Part shown: one piece after another, positions 1 through 8,465 of the stretch
Layout: every line of letters starts with the position of its first letter
Numbering within the stretch: position 1 is the first letter of the stretch
Program-made: the position numbers and the translations under genes
The notes under the pieces: generated by a model
What the model was told of the DNA's origin: nothing
Seen by the model: the letters and a program-made list of their open reading frames with translations, nothing else
Database searches by the model: none
Source: Treponema sp.
GTDB taxonomy: Bacteria; Spirochaetota; Spirochaetia; Treponematales; Treponemataceae
Reading direction: 5' to 3'
Assembly: GCA_024695475.1 (NCBI GenBank)
Contig: JAILIC010000011.1
Location: 1-34,684, forward strand
Length of the DNA stretch: 34,684 bases

Positions 1-26
1 CATATACTTCATTGTCAGAGGAATGA
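1..26 (+). CDS. Possible 3' end of the gene upstream of mreD (mreC?)
   Basis: The third reading frame stays open from the window edge and ends at TGA (24-26), giving a short acidic tail YTSLSEE. The stop lies 4 nt before the mreD start, as expected for an operon. In most bacteria mreC precedes mreD, so this is probably the MreC C-terminus, but only eight codons are visible and the identity rests on gene order alone. Confidence 0.35.
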
Positions 27-30
27 TACG

Positions 31-534
31 ATGTTTAAGTCTATTATTACACCTGTTTTGATACTTTTAGGATTTACGCTCTTTGAATGCTCAATCCTTT
101 CTAATATTGTTTTTTTACCATCTGTACCAGATTTTTTATTGTTGTGCGTTATCTTTTATGCATTACGCCATGGTAAAACAACAGGAGAATCTGTTGGAAT
201 CGTATCAGGTCTGTTTTTAGATTTTGTCAGTGGTTGTCCCTTTGGGCTTAATTGCTTATTACGCACGATAATCGGGTATCTGACGGGTTTTTTTGGTTCT
301 GTATTTACCTTGGAAGGCATTCTTATGCCGGCATTGATCTGTTTTCTCGCAACATTTGGTAAGTTCTTCTTATATAACTTTATAACATTGTTTTTTCCTG
401 CAATCACGATTCCGTATAAACTTTTGTCATATCAGTTTGGATTTGAGCTTTTTGCAAATACGATGTTAGCACCGTTTGTTTTTAAGTTTTTGCATTTGTT
501 TGACATCGCACCAGAACCTAAAGAGAAGAAATAG
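31..534 (+). CDS. mreD: Rod shape-determining membrane protein MreD
   Basis: A 167-residue, very hydrophobic protein with about five membrane segments and a short basic cytoplasmic tail (EPKEKK), the usual size of MreD. MreD belongs to the elongasome and links MreC and MreB to the lateral-wall synthases. The family is poorly conserved, so the call relies on topology, the central GxxxGLFLDFVSG-type stretch near residues 57-70, and the location directly upstream of mrdA and rodA. The start ATG follows an AGAGGA ribosome site. Only 5 nt separate it from the next gene, so the genes are surely co-transcribed. Confidence 0.85.
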   Translation: MFKSIITPVLILLGFTLFECSILSNIVFLPSVPDFLLLCVIFYALRHGKTTGESVGIVSGLFLDFVSGCPFGLNCLLRTIIGYLTGFFGSVFTLEGILMPALICFLATFGKFFLYNFITLFFPAITIPYKLLSYQFGFELFANTMLAPFVFKFLHLFDIAPEPKEKK

Positions 535-539
535 CAGAT

Positions 540-2447
540 ATGAAATCGATGCAAAGTACTAACGTAGCAGAACGAAAACCGCTGTATATTGCCATTCTCT
601 TTTGTATTATTTTTATCACTTTTTCTCTGTATGCGTTGCATCTTTATTTGATGCAAATCGTACATGGAAGTAAATACCGCTCTCAATCTAGGACAATTTC
701 CAGTCAGATAACGGAATTGCCCGCTCAGCGTGGCGAAATCTTTGACCGCAATTATACGTTACCAATGGTTATCAATGTAGACTCTTTTGCGGTTTCCATG
801 ATACCAGGTGAAATTCCTGAAGGAATGTATGATACAATAGCACTTAAGGTTGCTGCATTTTTAGGTATTGGTAAAAAAGATATTGATAAAAAAGTACCGC
901 CAGCAATGCGACGATCATTTACAGCAATCGAAATAAAATCTAACGTACCTTTTTCGACAATCTCAAACATTGCTGAAAACAGTACTGATCTTCCGGGTAT
1001 CACTTGGCGATCAAAATCGGTACGCAGCTATGTAAATACAGGCTCTATATCACACGTTATTGGCTACGTTGGTGATATTACTAAAGAAGAAATGAACGTC
1101 ATGTACAACCAGGGATATTCATCAACGAGTATCGTTGGAAAAACAGGTATTGAAAAACAATATGACAGTTTGCTTCAGGGATCTCCGGGACGTGAAATTA
1201 AAACTGTTGATGTTCGAGGTCGCATATTAAATGCACCTCCACGCATTGATCCACCGCAAATGGGCAAAAATCTGGTGCTGACAATAGACTCTCGTATACA
1301 GCAGCTATCAGAACAAGCACTAGGTGACCGTGTCGGTGCTGTTGTTGCGTTAAAGCCAGCAACGGGTGAAGTTTTAGCTATGGTTTCATACCCATACTAT
1401 GATCCTAATATTTTTAATTCAGACAGTGCTGGTGACGAATATGTAAAACTTGCAAAAGGCGAAAATAACCCATTGCTTAACCGTGCTATTAATGCACAAT
1501 ACCCACCAGCCTCAACATTTAAGACTGTTATGTCTGCAGCTATTCTTAACGAAAAGACATTTCCATCGGACAAAAAAATAGAATGTACTGGCAGTATGTC
1601 TTATGGTGGTCGAACCTTTCACTGTTGGGTTAAAAATCCAGGACAAGGTTGGTTGGACTTAAAGGAAGGACTTGCCCAATCATGTGATATTTATTTTTGG
1701 GTTATAGGTCGAGATTATTTAGGTGTTGACCGCATCTCCTATTATGCAAAGCTTTTTGGCTTTGGACAGGACACCCAGATAGATTTGCCAAACAGGGCAA
1801 ACGGATTTGTTCCAACCGCACAATGGAAGGAACGCCGCTATCATGAAAAGTGGCTTGGCGGTGATACCATGTCAATTTCAATCGGGCAGGGCTACACCTT
1901 AGCTACACCATTGCAGGTAGCAAATATGATGGCCATGGTTTCAAATAATGGCATCATCTATAAACCGCACCTCTTAAAAGAAGTAAGAGATCCAGTTACC
2001 AATGATGTTTTAGAAGAAATCAAACCTGAAGTACTATTTGAAGCAAAAGATATCGAACCTGAAGTGTGGAAAGAACTGCAAGATGATTTGCGTTATACCA
2101 TTACTGATGGTTCTGGTAAATATCCAATGCATAATGAGATAGTCACGCTTGCAGGTAAAACAGGTACTGCTGAAGTTACCAATGTTAAACAAGACCGCTG
2201 GCACTCATGGCTGGTAGCCTATGGTCCATATGATGGTCCGGCTGAAGACCGTATTGTTGTTGCAGTCCTCGTAGAGGCAGTCAATGAATGGGAATGGTGG
2301 GCTCCATATGCGACCAATATTATTTTTCAAGGAATATTTGCTAATCAGACTTTTGACGAAGCTGTTGATGAACTTGGTTTTAGAGCTCTTGTAAATCGTA
2401 AGTTGCAGGGTAACATACAATCTACAAGTCATGAAAGACGTGAATAG
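540..2447 (+). CDS. mrdA: Penicillin-binding protein 2 (elongasome transpeptidase)
   Basis: A 635-residue class B PBP that cross-links peptidoglycan during lateral growth, as the partner of RodA. It has an N-terminal membrane anchor (about residues 14-38), a dimerisation/pedestal domain starting with the PAQRGEIFDRN motif near residue 61, and a C-terminal transpeptidase domain. All three catalytic motifs are present: STFK (active Ser near residue 325), SCD (near 381, the SxN-type motif with Asp) and KTGT (near 540). Length matches bacterial PBP2. It starts 5 nt after mreD and ends 5 nt before rodA. An alternative start three codons downstream (Met4) cannot be excluded. Confidence 0.95.
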   Translation: MKSMQSTNVAERKPLYIAILFCIIFITFSLYALHLYLMQIVHGSKYRSQSRTISSQITELPAQRGEIFDRNYTLPMVINVDSFAVSMIPGEIPEGMYDTIALKVAAFLGIGKKDIDKKVPPAMRRSFTAIEIKSNVPFSTISNIAENSTDLPGITWRSKSVRSYVNTGSISHVIGYVGDITKEEMNVMYNQGYSSTSIVGKTGIEKQYDSLLQGSPGREIKTVDVRGRILNAPPRIDPPQMGKNLVLTIDSRIQQLSEQALGDRVGAVVALKPATGEVLAMVSYPYYDPNIFNSDSAGDEYVKLAKGENNPLLNRAINAQYPPASTFKTVMSAAILNEKTFPSDKKIECTGSMSYGGRTFHCWVKNPGQGWLDLKEGLAQSCDIYFWVIGRDYLGVDRISYYAKLFGFGQDTQIDLPNRANGFVPTAQWKERRYHEKWLGGDTMSISIGQGYTLATPLQVANMMAMVSNNGIIYKPHLLKEVRDPVTNDVLEEIKPEVLFEAKDIEPEVWKELQDDLRYTITDGSGKYPMHNEIVTLAGKTGTAEVTNVKQDRWHSWLVAYGPYDGPAEDRIVVAVLVEAVNEWEWWAPYATNIIFQGIFANQTFDEAVDELGFRALVNRKLQGNIQSTSHERRE

Positions 2448-2452
2448 GGAAC

Positions 2453-3778
2453 ATGAACAACAATACAAGATTTGGTTTTTTAGAGCATTTTGACTTTATC
2501 CTCTTTTTAAGTGTACTAAGCCTCATAACTATAGGGATCCTTTTTATTTATTCTTCAAGTGTTGTCACTTCTGGTGTTTCTGTATCAAATGAGTATATAA
2601 AACAAATTGTTTGGGCATCAACAGGCCTTGTCATAATGGTATTTGTTGCTTTGTATGATTATCGCATGACAACCCGTTATGTTCACTTCTTGTTTATCTT
2701 TTTGGTTGTTATACTGTTATATACACGGTTATTTGGAAAATATGTAAACGGTGCTAAGAGCTGGCTTGGTTTTGGCGGATTTGGTCTTCAGCCATCAGAA
2801 ATGTGTAAAGTAATTTATATATTGTTTCTTGCACACTATTTTGATACAAGCATCGAAGAACATCCAAAACAAAGATTTTTAAAGGCATTTTTTATTATGT
2901 GTGTACCAGTTGGCTTGATTTTATTGCAGCCAGATTTAGGTACAGCAAGTGTTTTTATTCCTATATTTTTGGTTATGGCATTTGTTGCTGGTATACCAAT
3001 TAAGTTTATCCTCTTTATTTTTGCCACAGGTATGTTGTCTGTAACATTAGCCGTACTCCCTGTTTGGCAATCAGAAATTGTCCATAAAAGTTATGCATTG
3101 ATATCGGTGCTTACGGAATTAAAATTCCGTCTGTTGGTTATCGTAGGTCTTACTTTAATAGCTATTATTTCACTTGTCGGTAAGATTTTTTATCCGTCAA
3201 ACAAGTATTATTACTGGATTGCTTATTTTGCCTGTATTTTTGATGCGGCAATGATATGTTCGTATGGAGCAGGTAAGGTTTTAAAACCATATCAGGTAAA
3301 GCGACTTATCATATTCTTAGACCCGTCTTCGGATCCGCTGGGAGCAGGATGGAATATTAATCAGTCAATGATTGCTATTGGTTCTGGCGGTTTTTTTGGG
3401 CGCGGTTTTTTAAACGGTACACAGAGCCATTATCGCTTTTTGCCACAACAAAGTACTGACTTTATATTTAGCATTTTATCTGAAGAAACAGGTTTTGTTG
3501 GGGGAATTTTCATATTCTTAATGTATTTCCTTATTTTGTTGCGAGCATTGCTCATCATGAAATCTACACGCAATAACTATGGGTATTTTATAGCTTCTGG
3601 TATCCTTGCCATGTTCTTTTTTCATTTTATCGTCAATGTTGGTATGGTTATGGGTATCATGCCAATTACCGGTATTCCATTGTTCTTTTTGTCCTATGGA
3701 GGCTCTTCACTCTGGACGGCCATGGTCTGCATTGGCTTACTTATGTCAATCAATTATCGTAAGCAGGAGTTTGTATAA
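2453..3778 (+). CDS. rodA: SEDS peptidoglycan glycosyltransferase RodA
   Basis: A 441-residue polytopic membrane protein of the FtsW/RodA/SpoVE family that polymerises lipid II into glycan strands together with PBP2. Conserved SEDS motifs are visible: the loop GAKSWLGFGGFGLQPSE (about residues 102-118), LLQPDLGTA (about 156-164), and the late motifs NQSMIAIGSGGFFGRG and FLPQQSTDFIFSILSEETGF. The protein is about 70 residues longer than E. coli RodA. The surplus is a hydrophobic pair around residues 215-275, between the PDLGTA motif and the NQS motif. It starts 5 nt after mrdA and converges on the cyclase gene. Confidence 0.95.
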   Translation: MNNNTRFGFLEHFDFILFLSVLSLITIGILFIYSSSVVTSGVSVSNEYIKQIVWASTGLVIMVFVALYDYRMTTRYVHFLFIFLVVILLYTRLFGKYVNGAKSWLGFGGFGLQPSEMCKVIYILFLAHYFDTSIEEHPKQRFLKAFFIMCVPVGLILLQPDLGTASVFIPIFLVMAFVAGIPIKFILFIFATGMLSVTLAVLPVWQSEIVHKSYALISVLTELKFRLLVIVGLTLIAIISLVGKIFYPSNKYYYWIAYFACIFDAAMICSYGAGKVLKPYQVKRLIIFLDPSSDPLGAGWNINQSMIAIGSGGFFGRGFLNGTQSHYRFLPQQSTDFIFSILSEETGFVGGIFIFLMYFLILLRALLIMKSTRNNYGYFIASGILAMFFFHFIVNVGMVMGIMPITGIPLFFLSYGGSSLWTAMVCIGLLMSINYRKQEFV

Positions 3779-3780
3779 AC

Positions 3781-3794
3781 GGCGGAGACGCCTT
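3781..3794 (+). terminator. Short GC hairpin after rodA
   Basis: A GGCG/CGCC stem with a GAGA tetraloop (3781-3792) starts 2 nt after the rodA stop and is followed by only two T residues. It is the only stem in the 58-bp gap between rodA and the convergent cyclase gene. The missing U-tract makes it at best a weak terminator or a 3'-end stabiliser. Confidence 0.3.
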
Positions 3795-3836
3795 ATACAC
3801 ATTCCTGTTATACCAAGGTTAGTACCAGATGAAAAC

Positions 3837-5957
3837 TTACTGTAAAAAGTATGTTTTCATAACACCTTTGCCTTTGATTTCCATTTCAACAGGCTCTGAA
3901 TATTCAACTTCATCTTTGGTAAGAATCATAGTCTGCTCTGAAACATGGATTTTGGAAGTTTGTCCAGAACTTTCCATACGACTTGCAACATTTACCGTGT
4001 CACCCCAGATATCGTAAATAAATTTTGTCTTACCGATAACACCAGCAATAAGGCTGCCACTATTGATGCCTATCCTCATAAAGAGCTTTATATTACTTGT
4101 AGCATTAAAATCTTCAATGTCTTGTAACATTCCTCGTGCAAAATTGATGATTGCAAGCGCATTTTTTTCTGCAGCTTCGTTTCCAAAAAGGCCAGAGGCA
4201 GCCATATATGAGTCACCGATTGTCTTTATTTTTTCGATACCCTCGCGTTTAGCCCTGTCATCAATGCGGGAATACAGCGAGTTTAATGCACCTACGATGG
4301 TATCTGCATCAAGCGTGCTTGTTATTTTTGTAAAGCCGACGATATCAGCAAAAAGCACGGAAGCATTTTCGATCTTGTCAGCGATTTTTACGTTTCTGTC
4401 CATGGCAAGACGCTTTGCAATTTCTGCAGGAAGAATGTTCAAAAGCAACTCTTCGGAACGGTTCTTTTCTTCTTCAAGTTCCTTGGTACGTTTCTTGACA
4501 GTATCTTCAAGACGTCGATTTTCTTCCTCAATGCGGATAATCTTGCCTTCGGTAAACGAGATGGTAACCGAGACGATGAATAAAATCGAAATTAAAACTA
4601 GCAAAACGTCAAAGACGATGTATGACAATGGCTTAAGCAAACTTTCGTATGTCAAAATGATTTTTGACTGTAGAGGTGTAAATGCTACAGGCGTGTACAT
4701 TATACAGCCAAAGCCAAGTGTTTTGAGCGGAGTAACCTGATAAAAATCAGAACCATGTATATTTTCCTCATCGTTGTCATGAGGCTTTCGTACATTCATT
4801 TTGTTGTCACAAATCGTAAACGTTCCATTCCAAGGGCCCGGATCGATGGCACAGTCATTACACACATCTATGGTAACTTTCCAGTCAGTGATGATTGTAG
4901 CTTTCATGTTGTTATAAATAATTCCGTTGTACTGGGCGCCGGCTCTAGTGTAATCATCATTGTCATACCATACTTTTTCAGTATCGCGCAAAAAGGTGAT
5001 ACAAACAGGCTTAGACCTGTCGTTACGTACATATGGTGAATCTATGATAAGTGTTCTTTCGGGAATGTTGATTCCGGTAATCGAAATAATAATAATAACT
5101 GCCAAAAGCCCGCCAGAGACAGCACTGATTCCTTGCCACAAATGACTTTTTGCAATCCGCTTTTTCATTTCTGGGATTACTTGCACCTGTTTATAGTTTG
5201 GACTTAAACGTACACTGTCTTTTTTATCCGCATAAAATTCAAGTTCCATAAGTTTTATTGAGGAATAAAAAAGATGCAGGGCACCAATGCCATAACCAAA
5301 ATTTATCCATGAAAATCCATAAAAGAATAGAGCCAGTATTATTCCACCAAAAGGAAAGATAGCATACAGAAATAGCGAAATAAATACATTGTTTTGCAAA
5401 AATTTTTTGTATTGGAAAACCATTACCATCGTGAGGATACCAGGAGAGAGTCCTAGTACCACACTTAATGGATACAGTGCACTTCTGTGGTATACATTTC
5501 CTTCGTCAAAATAATAAAAGAAATGGATATATTGGTTTAGTACAGTAAGCAAGATACCTGCAAGACTAATATAAAAAACAAAAAAGAGGTGAATTGGTAT
5601 GCCATTTTTTACAGCAGAACATGGCGTCTTAAAAAGGTTGAATGACAAAAGCTCAGATTTAATAAACTCAGTAGAATAAAAACAAACAAACAGCGGCAAG
5701 ACGCAATTAAGGGTAAAGACCATGTAGTTGCTTATCCTGACCATATAGTATCCAATGTGGCTTGGATTACCTCTAAAGATATATGCAAAGGCGTCAAAAA
5801 GGAGTAAAAAACCTGTAATGAATTGTATCATAACAAGCGTACGGCGACTGTTGTGCCTTAGATGATGCCCTGAAAGTAAAAATACGCCAACCTGAAAGCA
5901 AAAAAAGGCCAGCCCAAGAAGTATTACAATGCTTGTTATTCTTATTGAATCACTCAT
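3837..5957 (-). CDS. Membrane class III adenylate cyclase with CBM-like sensor domain
   Basis: A 706-residue predicted cAMP synthase. The N-terminus holds about seven membrane helices (residues 5-235), then another helix (281-297), an extracytoplasmic region (about 300-445), a further helix (446-467), a charged coiled coil (470-510) and a class III cyclase domain (about 528-706). The catalytic residues are all visible: metal-binding Asp538 (LFADIVGFT) and Asp582 (TIGDSY), adenine-selecting Lys578 and Asp649 (YDIWGD), and transition-state Asn656 and Arg660 (NVASR). This favours ATP over GTP. The extracytoplasmic part has a W359..W376-N377-G pattern and LGFGCIMY near 414-421, reminiscent of family 2 carbohydrate-binding modules. 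That part is an inference. The gene stands alone, convergent with rodA. Upstream it has only a weak ribosome site (AAAAGAAG). Confidence 0.88.
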   Translation of the reverse strand: MSDSIRITSIVILLGLAFFCFQVGVFLLSGHHLRHNSRRTLVMIQFITGFLLLFDAFAYIFRGNPSHIGYYMVRISNYMVFTLNCVLPLFVCFYSTEFIKSELLSFNLFKTPCSAVKNGIPIHLFFVFYISLAGILLTVLNQYIHFFYYFDEGNVYHRSALYPLSVVLGLSPGILTMVMVFQYKKFLQNNVFISLFLYAIFPFGGIILALFFYGFSWINFGYGIGALHLFYSSIKLMELEFYADKKDSVRLSPNYKQVQVIPEMKKRIAKSHLWQGISAVSGGLLAVIIIISITGINIPERTLIIDSPYVRNDRSKPVCITFLRDTEKVWYDNDDYTRAGAQYNGIIYNNMKATIITDWKVTIDVCNDCAIDPGPWNGTFTICDNKMNVRKPHDNDEENIHGSDFYQVTPLKTLGFGCIMYTPVAFTPLQSKIILTYESLLKPLSYIVFDVLLVLISILFIVSVTISFTEGKIIRIEEENRRLEDTVKKRTKELEEEKNRSEELLLNILPAEIAKRLAMDRNVKIADKIENASVLFADIVGFTKITSTLDADTIVGALNSLYSRIDDRAKREGIEKIKTIGDSYMAASGLFGNEAAEKNALAIINFARGMLQDIEDFNATSNIKLFMRIGINSGSLIAGVIGKTKFIYDIWGDTVNVASRMESSGQTSKIHVSEQTMILTKDEVEYSEPVEMEIKGKGVMKTYFLQ

Positions 5958-6059
5958 ATCTTCTTTTAATTGTATTTTATATAAACTGGTTTGTCCATAA
6001 AAAAACTAGTAACTATCAAGAAAACTTTAAGACGTTTATACATGAAATGCATGGAATCT

Positions 6060-6088
6060 TTGACAAATAGAATAAACCACGCTATAGT
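6060..6088 (+). promoter_or_regulatory. Sigma-70-type promoter placed for a leaderless mRNA
   Basis: TTGACA at 6060-6065, a 17-bp spacer, then TATAGT at 6083-6088. A start 7 nt past the -10 box falls at about 6095-6097, and the ATG of the next gene is at 6097. No Shine-Dalgarno sequence lies between the -10 box and the ATG. Confidence 0.7.
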
Positions 6089-6096
6089 ACAGTCCT

Positions 6097-7005
6097 ATGT
6101 CGACACAGTCATCTCAGATTGCGCATTATCATCTTCCCGGTCTCTTTGAGTTTTACGAGTTGTATAAAGTGTTTTTACCGCTGTATCGCACTCATAGGGA
6201 ATATTTTTATGACTGGTGCGATATTGGTTCAATCTATGGTGCGCCAACAGATTGTCTCTGGGGCGGAGGAAGAGCTGCTTTTGGAGATGCTGATCCATAT
6301 GACGTATTTGCTTTGATGGGGGAGTATGGCATATCGTCCAGGCTTACATTTAGTAATTCCTTGCTTACAAAAGAGCATCTTGGTGACACTACATGCAATA
6401 ATCTTTGCAGTTTATTTGAAAAGGCTGCAAAGCCATCAGGTGTGATACTCTATTCTGATATACTGTTGGATTATCTCAAAAAAAAGTATCCTCATTTGTA
6501 TTTTGTCTCTTCTACTACAAAAGTGATAACAGACTTTGAAAAACTAAGAAAAGAACTCGACAGGACTGACTTTATGTATGTGGTTCCTGACTTTCGTCTC
6601 AATACTGCTTTTGATAAACTCGACGTACTTACGCAAGTCCAAAAGAACAAAGTTGAGTTTTTGTGTAATGAGTGTTGCAACTTTGGCTGTACCGACCGCA
6701 AAGCTTGCTATGAAAATGTTAGCCGTAAAAACTTAGGTCAGGCAGTCCCTGAGCATCACTGTACGGCTCCTAATGCAGCAGGTGGATATCGTTTTTCGCT
6801 TGCGATGAAAAATCCAGGATTTATTGGGATACAAGATATACAAGATTGGTATGTGCCACATGGTTTTACTAACTTTAAAATCGAGGGGCGTGGACTAGGT
6901 AGTGCGGTAGTGCTTGAATTTCTTCTGTATTACATGACTAAACCTCAGTATCAATTACAGGTACGTGAGGCCATTTACCTTGATGCAATGCTGGATTTAT
7001 TTTAA
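6097..7005 (+). CDS. Cysteine-cluster TIM-barrel-like protein resembling peptidase U32/UbiU-UbiV
   Basis: A 302-residue soluble protein without a signal peptide. Visible features are an N-terminal HLPGLFEFYELY stretch, an IGSIYGAP loop near residues 43-50, a VVPDFRLN strand (162-169) and a cysteine cluster CNECCNFGCTDRKAC (Cys190, 193, 194, 198, 204) followed by Cys222. The order of strand-PDFRLN, strand-xxNExC and a C-rich knuckle recalls U32-family proteins, in which four cysteines hold a 4Fe-4S cluster. The resemblance is from memory and partial, so I do not assign a reaction. The start is the only ATG near the conserved N-terminus and has no ribosome site. The gene appears monocistronic, with its own strong promoter. 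Confidence 0.45.
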   Translation: MSTQSSQIAHYHLPGLFEFYELYKVFLPLYRTHREYFYDWCDIGSIYGAPTDCLWGGGRAAFGDADPYDVFALMGEYGISSRLTFSNSLLTKEHLGDTTCNNLCSLFEKAAKPSGVILYSDILLDYLKKKYPHLYFVSSTTKVITDFEKLRKELDRTDFMYVVPDFRLNTAFDKLDVLTQVQKNKVEFLCNECCNFGCTDRKACYENVSRKNLGQAVPEHHCTAPNAAGGYRFSLAMKNPGFIGIQDIQDWYVPHGFTNFKIEGRGLGSAVVLEFLLYYMTKPQYQLQVREAIYLDAMLDLF

Positions 7006-7029
7006 GAGTTTGCTTTAACTATATTCTGG

Positions 7030-7058
7030 TATACATCCATGTTGCTCTTTGTTATAAT
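7030..7058 (+). promoter_or_regulatory. Candidate promoter for the MATE gene
   Basis: A perfect TATAAT (7053-7058) has a weak -35 match, TATACA (7030-7035), 17 bp upstream. Transcription would start near 7065, only about 9 nt before the ATG at 7074. No Shine-Dalgarno sequence is visible in that short leader. Confidence 0.45.
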
Positions 7059-7073
7059 TCTGCGATAATTACA

Positions 7074-8465
7074 ATGTCAGCAAACTTTGATTTATCTAAA
7101 CTATTACAAACAACTCCTCATCCTTCATCTAGGCAAAAGTTGCAGATTGTATGGCATTTAAGCCTACCTGGTATACTTGCGCAGATATCTTCGATTTTGA
7201 TGCAGTATATTGATGCTGCTATGGTGGGCAACCTTGGTGCTAACGCTTCGGCTTCGATAGGACTGGTTGCCTCATCAACGTGGGTTATTGGTTCGCTCTG
7301 CAGTGCACAGGCAATCGGCTATACCGTCCAAGTGGCACATGCTGTAGGTGAGGGCAATCAAAATCGTGCCAAGGGCATCCTCATAAAATCTATAATTGCC
7401 TGCTTGCTCTTTGCGCTGGTGTTGACAGTTTTAGGGGGTCTTTTAAGTGGATATTTACCTACACTTTTAGGTGCACAAGAAGCAATTAAAAAAGATGCTT
7501 CGATATACTTTTTGATTTTTGTAATGACCACCCCATTTTTTCAGATGATTTTTCTTATGAGCGGTATGCTCCAATGCAGCGGTAATATGAAGGTACCAAG
7601 CATATTAAACTCATTGTTATGTATTTTAGATGCGGGGTTTAATGTCTTTTTTATTAAAGTTATGGGGCTTGGTGTTATGGGAGCCGCCTTAGGAACCGCT
7701 GTCAGTGCCGTTGTTGTTACCGTCTGTATGTTGTACTTTGCACTACATGCTTGTGACTATTTGGCAATAACAAAAGGAAGAATGCCAGTATTTAGTAGTA
7801 ATACACCATTTGAAAAAAAAATACATCGAGAAGCCATTGCGCTTTCAGCTCCCATTGCAGTTGAAAAAGTCGCTTTTACAGGTGTTCTCGTTGTCATTAC
7901 TGGTATCATTGCACCCTTAGGGGCAACCGCACTGTCTGCAAATTCCTTTGCTGTTACCGCCGAGGCGATTTGCTATATGCCCGGTTACGGACTTGCGGAG
8001 GCTGCTACTACTTTAGTCGGTCAAAGTTATGGTGCCCGTCGCACGGATTTAACACAAAGCTTTTCTTGGATTGCAGTCTGTGCCGGTAGTCTCATAATGT
8101 TGATAACTGCCATTATCATGTATTTTCTTTGTCCATTTGTATTTAAATTATTAACGCCTGTTAAAGAAATTCAAGAGCTTGCCATTACAGTGTTACGCAT
8201 CGAGCTTTTTGCAGAACCACTGTATGGTGCTGCAATTGTAGCAAGTGGTGCCTTACGAGGTCAAAATGATACTTTTATTCCTAGTATCCTTAATTTAATC
8301 AGTTTATGGATTGTACGACTAGGATTGTCTGTAATTTTAGTCGGCCATTTTGCACTCATTGGTATTTGGATAGCTATGGCAATTGAATTATGTTTTAGAG
8401 GAATAGTATTAGCCACCCGTCTGTTGTATAAAACGCACAGGTCATTATTTGAAGATAGCAAATAA
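7074..8465 (+). CDS. MATE family multidrug/cation exporter
   Basis: A 463-residue membrane protein with about 12 helices in two related halves, as in the MATE (DinF/NorM-type) family of Na+- or H+-driven exporters. The N-terminal half shows LPGILAQISSILMQYIDAAMVG (residues about 28-49), which matches the family signature around the first helix, and the second half shows the corresponding AAPLGATALSANSFAV and PGYGLAEAATTLVGQSYGA segments. Substrate cannot be told from sequence. The last 21 bp overlap the 3' end of the convergent TetR-family gene. Confidence 0.92.
   Translation: MSANFDLSKLLQTTPHPSSRQKLQIVWHLSLPGILAQISSILMQYIDAAMVGNLGANASASIGLVASSTWVIGSLCSAQAIGYTVQVAHAVGEGNQNRAKGILIKSIIACLLFALVLTVLGGLLSGYLPTLLGAQEAIKKDASIYFLIFVMTTPFFQMIFLMSGMLQCSGNMKVPSILNSLLCILDAGFNVFFIKVMGLGVMGAALGTAVSAVVVTVCMLYFALHACDYLAITKGRMPVFSSNTPFEKKIHREAIALSAPIAVEKVAFTGVLVVITGIIAPLGATALSANSFAVTAEAICYMPGYGLAEAATTLVGQSYGARRTDLTQSFSWIAVCAGSLIMLITAIIMYFLCPFVFKLLTPVKEIQELAITVLRIELFAEPLYGAAIVASGALRGQNDTFIPSILNLISLWIVRLGLSVILVGHFALIGIWIAMAIELCFRGIVLATRLLYKTHRSLFEDSK

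Noticed and set aside
4063..4740. 225-codon plus-strand frame opposite the adenylate cyclase
   Set aside because: It lies wholly antisense to a well-supported gene, is Ser/Ile-rich low-information sequence and has no family features.
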